From the NCBI RefSeq assembly GCF_027853965.1, contig NZ_JAQGLB010000011.1, forward strand, positions 1-64,000: a DNA stretch of 64,000 nucleotides, in the 5' to 3' direction. Position 1 is the first letter of the stretch; every line of letters begins with the position of its first letter. This DNA is from Saccharopolyspora indica. Its GTDB lineage: Bacteria > Actinomycetota > Actinomycetes > Mycobacteriales > Pseudonocardiaceae. The notes below the pieces were generated by a model, which was not told where the DNA came from, did not search any database, and saw nothing but the letters and a program-made list of their open reading frames with translations. The translations under genes were made by a program, and so were the position numbers. Below, piece after piece: positions 62,314 through 64,000 of this stretch.

Positions 62314-63633
62314 ATGGTTTCGCTGGAACCGGTCCTGCTCGACCACACGCGGTACTGGAACCGCAGGGCGGAAACCATGTCGCGGTCCGAGCTGGCCGAG
62401 TGGCAGTGGCACAAGCTCAAGCGGGCGCTGGACCACGCCAGGCGCGGATCGTCGTTCTGGGCCGAGCGGATTCCCGCCGACGTCGAGTCGATGGCGGACT
62501 TCACCGAGCGCGTTCCGCTGCTGCACAAGAAGGACCTGCTGGCCGCCCAGCAGGAGGCCCCGCCGTTCGGCAGCTGGCCCGCGCTGGCCCCGGAACTCGG
62601 ATCCCGGTACCACCAGACCAGCGGCACCAGCGGGAACCCGCCGGTGCGCACGTTCGACACCGCGGCCGACTGGGCGTGGTCGGTGGACATCTTCTGCACC
62701 GCGCTGCACGCCAACGGCGTCCGCCCGGGCCACCGCGGCATGGTCTGCTTCGGCTACGGCCTGTTCATGGGCTTCTGGGGGATGCACTACGCGCTGGAGC
62801 GGATGGGGTGCATGAGCGTCCCTTCCGGAGGGCTGGACTCGCGGGCCAGGGTCCAACTGCTCGTGGACCAGCAGATCGAGGTGATCGGCTGCACGCCCAG
62901 CTACGCGCTCCGGCTGCTCGAAACCGCCCGCGAGATGGGGATCGACCTGGCGCGCGACGGCAACGTCCAGGTCATCCTCGCCGGGGCGGAGCCGCGACCG
63001 GACTCCACCACCGACGCCATCGCCGCGGGCTTCGGCGCGCGGGTGTTCAACGCGGCGGGCACCACGGAGCTCGGTGCGGTGTTCATGTTCGAGTGCCCGT
63101 CGCGGCGCAACGCGTGCCACGTCGTCGAGTCGCACATCGTGGAGGAGGTGCTGCACCCGGACACGCTGCGCCCCGTCGGCTACGGCGAGGTCGGGGTGCG
63201 GGTGGCCAGCAGCCTCGGCCGCTCCGGGATGCCGCTGTTCCGGCACTGGACGGAGGACCTGGTGATCCGGCGGCCGTGGCACGCGTGCGAGTGCGGGCGC
63301 ACCTGGGACTTCTACGACGGCGGCATCCTCGGCCGCACCGACGACATGAAGAAGATCCGCGGCATCTCGGTGACGCCGGTGATGTTCGAGGACGTCATCC
63401 GCCGGTTCTCCGACGAGGTCAGCGAGTACCAGACGGTCCTGCGCAAGGACCGCGGACTGGACACCGTGGTGCTGCGGGTCGAACCCACCACCGCGATGCG
63501 CCCGGACCTGGGGCAGCGCATCAGCGGGCAGGTCAAGAGCGAGATCGGCATCCGGCCGGAGGTGGAGCTGGCCGAACCGAGCAGCCTGCCCCGATCGGAC
63601 TGGAAGACGGCGAGGTTCCTCGATGAACGGTGA
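62314..63633 (+). CDS. PaaK-like acyl/aryl adenylate-forming ligase
   Basis: 439 residues with phenylacetate-CoA-ligase-type features: the P-loop YHQTSGTSGNPP near residue 94, NAAGTTELGAVFMFE as the A5 equivalent near residue 250, LGRTDDMKKIRGISVTP near residue 340 and the lysine-bearing C-terminus. GGAGGGG precedes the ATG. The enzyme should activate a carboxylic acid as CoA ester or acyl-adenylate. Because hydroxymandelate already has its own A-PCP enzyme, this suggests a second acyl substituent. The acid's biosynthetic genes are probably beyond the right edge. Confidence 0.85.
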   Translation: MVSLEPVLLDHTRYWNRRAETMSRSELAEWQWHKLKRALDHARRGSSFWAERIPADVESMADFTERVPLLHKKDLLAAQQEAPPFGSWPALAPELGSRYHQTSGTSGNPPVRTFDTAADWAWSVDIFCTALHANGVRPGHRGMVCFGYGLFMGFWGMHYALERMGCMSVPSGGLDSRARVQLLVDQQIEVIGCTPSYALRLLETAREMGIDLARDGNVQVILAGAEPRPDSTTDAIAAGFGARVFNAAGTTELGAVFMFECPSRRNACHVVESHIVEEVLHPDTLRPVGYGEVGVRVASSLGRSGMPLFRHWTEDLVIRRPWHACECGRTWDFYDGGILGRTDDMKKIRGISVTPVMFEDVIRRFSDEVSEYQTVLRKDRGLDTVVLRVEPTTAMRPDLGQRISGQVKSEIGIRPEVELAEPSSLPRSDWKTARFLDER

Positions 63634-63838
63634 ATTGGCTCCCAGCCAGCTGCGGCGGCTGCACGAGCACTACGACGGTCTGCGCGAACTGGCCGCGAGC
63701 TGCGATGTGCCCGCGGTGCGGGCCGCGGTCGGCGTCGCGGTCGCAGAGCTGCGCGTCGCCCTCGACGGCCAGACGCTGGACCTGGACTTCTACGAAACGG
63801 GAACCGCGGACGCCCGAGCGGCGAGCGCGGCGGTGTGA
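63623..63838 (+). CDS. Small unknown protein coupled to the PaaK-like ligase
   Basis: 71 residues starting inside the last codons of the ligase gene (11-base overlap). The first half is helical (PSQLRRLHEHYDGLRELAAS) and it ends in an acidic segment (DGQTLDLDFYETGTADA). It has no signal or transmembrane segment. I do not recognise a family. The strong overlap suggests co-translation and perhaps complex formation with the ligase. Confidence 0.65.
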   Translation: MNGELAPSQLRRLHEHYDGLRELAASCDVPAVRAAVGVAVAELRVALDGQTLDLDFYETGTADARAASAAV

Positions 63839-63921
63839 AGCGGGCTTCGGCGCCCGCCGAAGCCCCACCGCAGCCGGCTCCGCCGCATTCCGAAACGAGC
63901 TTGACATCTGGAAGGACCGCA

Positions 63922-64000
63922 ATGGTTGTGCAGGACAAGGTGGCCGGGGAAGCCACCGGACCGGTTGCCGGGGGATCCCGGAAGATCCCGAAACTGGAAG
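63922..64000 (+). CDS. Start of a further gene, truncated by the window edge
   Basis: An ATG at 63922 with GAAGGA upstream opens a frame that is still open at base 64000. Only 26 residues are visible (MVVQDKVAGEATGPVAGGSR and on), too few to name. It follows the small protein gene by 83 bases on the same strand and shows that the cluster continues. Confidence 0.55.
   Translation, partial: MVVQDKVAGEATGPVAGGSRKIPKLE

Noticed and set aside
1..64000. CRISPR arrays, rRNA or tRNA genes, insertion-sequence transposases
   Set aside because: No regularly spaced direct repeats, no RNA gene signatures and no transposase-like proteins were found in any frame.

Overview
The window is high-GC actinomycete DNA. 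Codon use is strongly GC-biased at third positions, genes often overlap as ATGA, and GTG and TTG starts occur. A DUF222/HNH '13E12-repeat' gene, SARP, HxlR and AraC regulators, and a large antibiotic cluster fit a filamentous member of the Pseudonocardiales or a relative. The genus cannot be fixed from this sequence alone.

Layout. 0.1-7.4 kb is ordinary flanking DNA: a DUF222/HNH gene, a gene-poor stretch holding a perfect 25-bp inverted repeat, a hydantoinase/oxoprolinase pair, an acetyltransferase and an HxlR regulator. 7.5-12.6 kb is a compact RiPP locus of azoline/azole (TOMM) type: a SARP regulator facing a 59-residue cysteine-free candidate precursor, a fused ThiF-like/YcaO cyclodehydratase and a SagB-type dehydrogenase. 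12.8-14.7 kb holds a convergent histidine kinase/response regulator pair.

From 15.2 kb to the right edge the DNA is an enediyne biosynthetic cluster, most likely nine-membered. An AraC-type regulator precedes a long operon (16.1-27.5 kb): two DUF1702 proteins, UnbV, UnbU, a P450, a small unknown protein, a two-subunit GMC oxidoreductase, two small membrane proteins and an AhpD-like protein. Next come a DinB-like protein, the enediyne PKS (28.8-34.7 kb), its thioesterase, a flavin reductase, a DAHP synthase, an acyl-CoA-dehydrogenase-like monooxygenase, an SgcJ-like NTF2 protein, an FAD monooxygenase and a second AraC-type regulator.

41.5-53.9 kb encodes a peripheral aromatic acid and export. 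It has a cation/proton antiporter, a flavin halogenase, an A-PCP didomain, an MbtH protein, 4-hydroxymandelate synthase, an HpaB-type hydroxylase, an MFS exporter, a free-standing condensation enzyme and a second FAD monooxygenase. The set parallels the chloro-hydroxy-beta-tyrosine genes of C-1027, but the aminomutase is absent and hydroxymandelate synthase is present. The adenylation domain has Asn where alpha-amino-acid enzymes have Asp. I infer a chlorinated, hydroxylated (perhaps O-methylated) mandelate ester on an enediyne core.

54.0-61.0 kb holds sugar and tailoring genes: an NDP-sugar reductase/epimerase, a sugar C-methyltransferase, a glycoside-hydrolase-like protein, a membrane acyltransferase, an O-methyltransferase and a glycosyltransferase. 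A core-type epoxide hydrolase, a PaaK-like acid ligase, a small protein and the start of another gene follow. The cluster clearly runs past 64 kb. No chromoprotein apoprotein and no early deoxysugar genes lie inside the window.
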